Assembly (NCBI GenBank): GCA_029219125.1
Contig: JAQXSU010000095.1
Location: forward strand, 1 to 7,530
DNA: 7,530 bases
Source of the DNA: Bacillota bacterium
GTDB taxonomy: Bacteria; Bacillota; Clostridia; Peptostreptococcales; Anaerovoracaceae
Reading direction: 5' to 3'
Shown here: one piece after another, positions 5,705 to 7,530 of the stretch
How positions within the stretch are numbered: the stretch's first letter is position 1
Layout: the number at the start of each line of letters is the position of its first letter
Made by a program: the position numbers and the translations under genes
Notes under the pieces: generated by a model
The model's input: only the letters and a program-made list of their open reading frames with translations
Databases searched by the model: none
Told to the model about the DNA's origin: nothing

Positions 5705-5947
5705 ATGAAAGCAACAGGAATTGTAAGACCGGTAGATCCGCTGGGAAGAGTGGTAATTCCGGTAGAATTAAGAAGAAATCTGGGAATTAAGACCGATGAT
5801 TCTCTGGAAGTGTTTGTTGACGGAGATTTCATCATGCTGAAAAAATACGAACCAGCCTGCATTTTCTGCGGCAATGCCAAGGATGTGCAGAATATCCACG
5901 GTAAAAACATTTGCAGGACCTGCCTCGATGAACTGAAATCGTTATAG
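5705..5947 (+). CDS. abrB: AbrB family transition-state regulator with Cys4 tail
   Basis: It is a DNA-binding regulator of the SpoVT-AbrB swapped-hairpin fold. Residues 1-48 (KATGIVRPVDPLGRVVIPVE, then LRRNLGIKTDDSLEVFVDGD) are nearly the B. subtilis AbrB N-terminal domain, which binds DNA as a dimer and represses post-exponential genes. The C-terminal half differs from the Bacillus protein: C52-x2-C55 and C70-x2-C73 in a ~22-residue module look like a small zinc ribbon, as I recall for many clostridial AbrB proteins. Total length is 80 residues, against about 95 in Bacillus. The ATG at 5705 follows GGAGGAGGA (5690-5698). murA starts 14 bases after its stop. Zinc binding is inference. Confidence 0.93.
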   Translation: MKATGIVRPVDPLGRVVIPVELRRNLGIKTDDSLEVFVDGDFIMLKKYEPACIFCGNAKDVQNIHGKNICRTCLDELKSL

Positions 5948-5961
5948 GCAGGAGGCAGAAC

Positions 5962-7233
5962 GTGGCAAAGTATTTAGTACATCAGAGCGGACCGCTTTCA
6001 GGAGAAGTGGTCATCAGCGGTGCCAAGAATGCGGTATTACCCCTCATGGCAGCCGCCTTGCTATCGGAGGACAAATGTGTCATCCGTGATGTGCCGCAGC
6101 TTCGTGATGTGGCATTTATGAAGGAAATTCTTACTTCCCTTGGTGCAGTGATCGAAGATGTGGAGGAAAATACCATTTCCATCGTCACAGAGGATATCGT
6201 GTCGACAGAGGCCCGGTTTGACCTGGTGAATAAAATGCGGGCATCCATTCTCGTCATGGGTCCGCTGCTGGCCAGAAAGGGACGTGCCAGAATGCCTCTG
6301 CCCGGCGGGTGTGCCATCGGCGCCCGGCCTATCGATCTGCACCTGAAAGGACTGGAAGCCCTGGGGGCAGAGATCATCTTCAACGAAACGGAAAGCTATG
6401 TGGAAGCCCGTGCGGGCGGACAGGGTCTCATCGGAGATACCATCTATCTGGACTTTCCGAGTGTAGGGGCGACGGAAAATATCATGATGGCGGCTGTACT
6501 GGCAGAAGGCATCACCTATATTGAGAATGCCGCAGAAGAACCGGAAATCGTGGATCTTGCCAATTTCCTGAACAAGATGGGAGCAAAGATCAAAGGTGCA
6601 GGCACAGATACCATTAAAATCGAAGGCGTGAAGCACCTGGGCGGTGCGAAGCATACAGTGATACCTGACCGGATTGAGGCAGGGACATTCATGCTGGCAG
6701 CTGCCATTACCAGAGGAAACGTGCGGATCAACAATGCAGTGCCGGATCATCTGAAACCGATTATCGCTAAGCTGCGGGAATGCGGTGTGCGGATCGAGGT
6801 GGGAGACGAGTATCTGATTGTCCGCGGCGACCTGGGACCGCAGAGTGCAACGGATATCAAGACGCTGCCGTATCCGGGTTTTCCTACGGATATTCAGTCG
6901 CCGTTTATGGCATTTCTCACCACGGTAGAGGGTACCGGCACGGTCATCGAGACCGTCTTTGAAAACCGTTTCATGCATGTGAGCCAGCTGCGAAAGATGG
7001 GTGCAAGCATTGAAACCGCAGGGAATAAGGCGATCGTCAAGGGCGGTGCGGTGCTGCGGGGAACCCAGGTGATGGCTACCGATCTGCGCGCAGGTGCAGC
7101 TCTGGTCCTGGCCGGGCTGGTTGCGGAAGGTACCACGGAAATTTCGGAGATCTACCACATTGAACGCGGATATGAGAAGTTCATAGAGAAGTTCCGGGGA
7201 CTGGGCGCAGAAATCGAAAAGACAGAAGAATAA
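5962..7233 (+). CDS. murA: UDP-N-acetylglucosamine 1-carboxyvinyltransferase
   Basis: It transfers enolpyruvate from phosphoenolpyruvate to UDP-GlcNAc, the first committed cytosolic step of peptidoglycan precursor synthesis. The 423-residue length is typical. Active-site residues are present by alignment with E. coli MurA: K22-N23 in SGAKNAV, R93 in KMRAS, C117 with R122 in GGCAIGARPIDLH (E. coli C115/R120), D310 in FPTD, R376 in DLRAGAA and R402 in IERGYE. C117 is the residue alkylated by fosfomycin in other bacteria, so a sensitive-type enzyme is expected. Start is GTG 5962, 6 bases after AGGAGG (5950-5955). It is probably the last gene of the run and is followed by a strong terminator. Many Firmicutes have two MurA paralogues; the window cannot say which this is. 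Confidence 0.97.
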   Translation: MAKYLVHQSGPLSGEVVISGAKNAVLPLMAAALLSEDKCVIRDVPQLRDVAFMKEILTSLGAVIEDVEENTISIVTEDIVSTEARFDLVNKMRASILVMGPLLARKGRARMPLPGGCAIGARPIDLHLKGLEALGAEIIFNETESYVEARAGGQGLIGDTIYLDFPSVGATENIMMAAVLAEGITYIENAAEEPEIVDLANFLNKMGAKIKGAGTDTIKIEGVKHLGGAKHTVIPDRIEAGTFMLAAAITRGNVRINNAVPDHLKPIIAKLRECGVRIEVGDEYLIVRGDLGPQSATDIKTLPYPGFPTDIQSPFMAFLTTVEGTGTVIETVFENRFMHVSQLRKMGASIETAGNKAIVKGGAVLRGTQVMATDLRAGAALVLAGLVAEGTTEISEIYHIERGYEKFIEKFRGLGAEIEKTEE

Positions 7234-7248
7234 AATAGTTTTCACACG

Positions 7249-7285
7249 AAAGCTGCTGTGCCGGAGATCCGGCCGGCAGCTTTTT
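7249..7285 (+). terminator. Rho-independent terminator after murA
   Basis: The outer stem is AAAGCTGC (7249-7256) with GCAGCTTT (7276-7283). The inner stem is GCCGG (7260-7264) with CCGGC (7269-7273) around an AGAT loop, with a small internal loop between them. The T-run is 7281-7285. It begins 16 bases after the murA stop and separates murA from the next gene. Confidence 0.9.
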
Positions 7286-7351
7286 CGCAGGATGCGGCGT
7301 GGTGACAACGATTCATATCATACAAAATGAGACAACACAGGAGAGCTGGAA

Positions 7352-7530
7352 ATGAAAGAAGAACGAAGATATGCAGTCCTGAAAAGAATCCTGATTTATG
7401 TGCTGGGAATCATCGTGCTGGCACTTGGCATCACATTGAATACGAAGACAAACCTGGGCGTTTCCCCGGTGATCTCCGCAGCCTACTGCGCCGCAGAGCT
7501 GACAGGAGTCGGATTTGGCATGGCGACATT
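7352..7530 (+). CDS. YczE/YitT-like integral membrane protein, 5' part
   Basis: The first 59 codons are present and the gene runs off the right edge. ATG 7352 follows AGGAGAG (7339-7345) at normal spacing. A basic N-terminus (MKEERRYAVLKR) precedes a hydrophobic helix (about 13-26). ALGITLNTKTNLGVSPVIS (about 23-41) resembles the start of YczE-type (COG2364) membrane proteins, which share a G-x-(N/S)-x-(K/A)-x3-G-(V/L)-(S/G)-P pattern early in the protein. The function is not established. It is separated from murA by the terminator, so it should have its own promoter in 7286-7338; CATACAAA (7319-7326) lies there, but no convincing -35 box is visible. Confidence 0.75.
   Translation, partial: MKEERRYAVLKRILIYVLGIIVLALGITLNTKTNLGVSPVISAAYCAAELTGVGFGMAT

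Noticed and set aside
7319..7326. CATACAAA as a sporulation sigma -10 box for the last gene
   Set aside because: No matching -35 element at 14-16 bases upstream, so support is too thin to call.

Overview
The window reads as chromosomal DNA from a spore-forming-type Clostridium relative (class Clostridia, possibly Lachnospiraceae; inference). The support is an AbrB regulator with a clostridial Cys4 tail, a spmA-spmB pair of spore maturation genes, purine-rich Shine-Dalgarno sites throughout, and a tmk-holB-ricT-trmN6-...-abrB gene order like the one I recall near the Bacillus subtilis origin. GC content looks moderate by eye.

Layout: (1) 1-357 is the 3' end of a 23S rRNA gene, including the sarcin-ricin loop. 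A 69-base spacer without a tRNA follows, then a complete 5S rRNA at about 427-540. (2) 541-699 holds the operon end: a pyrimidine-rich tract that can pair with the 5S leader, an overlapping inverted repeat, and a clear Rho-independent terminator at 612-650. (3) An extended -10 promoter near 700-708 starts a housekeeping operon of a 35-residue membrane microprotein, tmk, holB, ricT and trmN6. Its genes are tightly packed or overlapping, and two have non-ATG starts (GTG for holB, TTG for ricT). (4) spmA-spmB lie on the minus strand and converge on trmN6 with a 20-bp overlap of coding ends. A sigma-E-like promoter precedes spmA. (5) Divergent from spmA, a vegetative-type promoter starts a plus-strand run of a 114-residue single-pass membrane protein of unknown function, abrB and murA, ended by a strong terminator at 7249-7285. 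(6) The first 59 codons of a YczE-like integral membrane protein run off the right edge.

The genes combine information processing (rRNA, dTMP kinase, clamp-loader delta', RicT, tRNA methyltransferase), cell-wall precursor synthesis (MurA), transition-state regulation (AbrB) and late sporulation (SpmAB). I see no phage, insertion sequence, CRISPR array, toxin-antitoxin pair or defence locus. The window is mostly a conserved core region. The most unusual points are the microprotein gene before tmk, the spmAB cassette where Bacillus has yabA/yazA/rsmI-type genes, its candidate sigma-E promoter, and the alternative structures around the 3' end of 5S.
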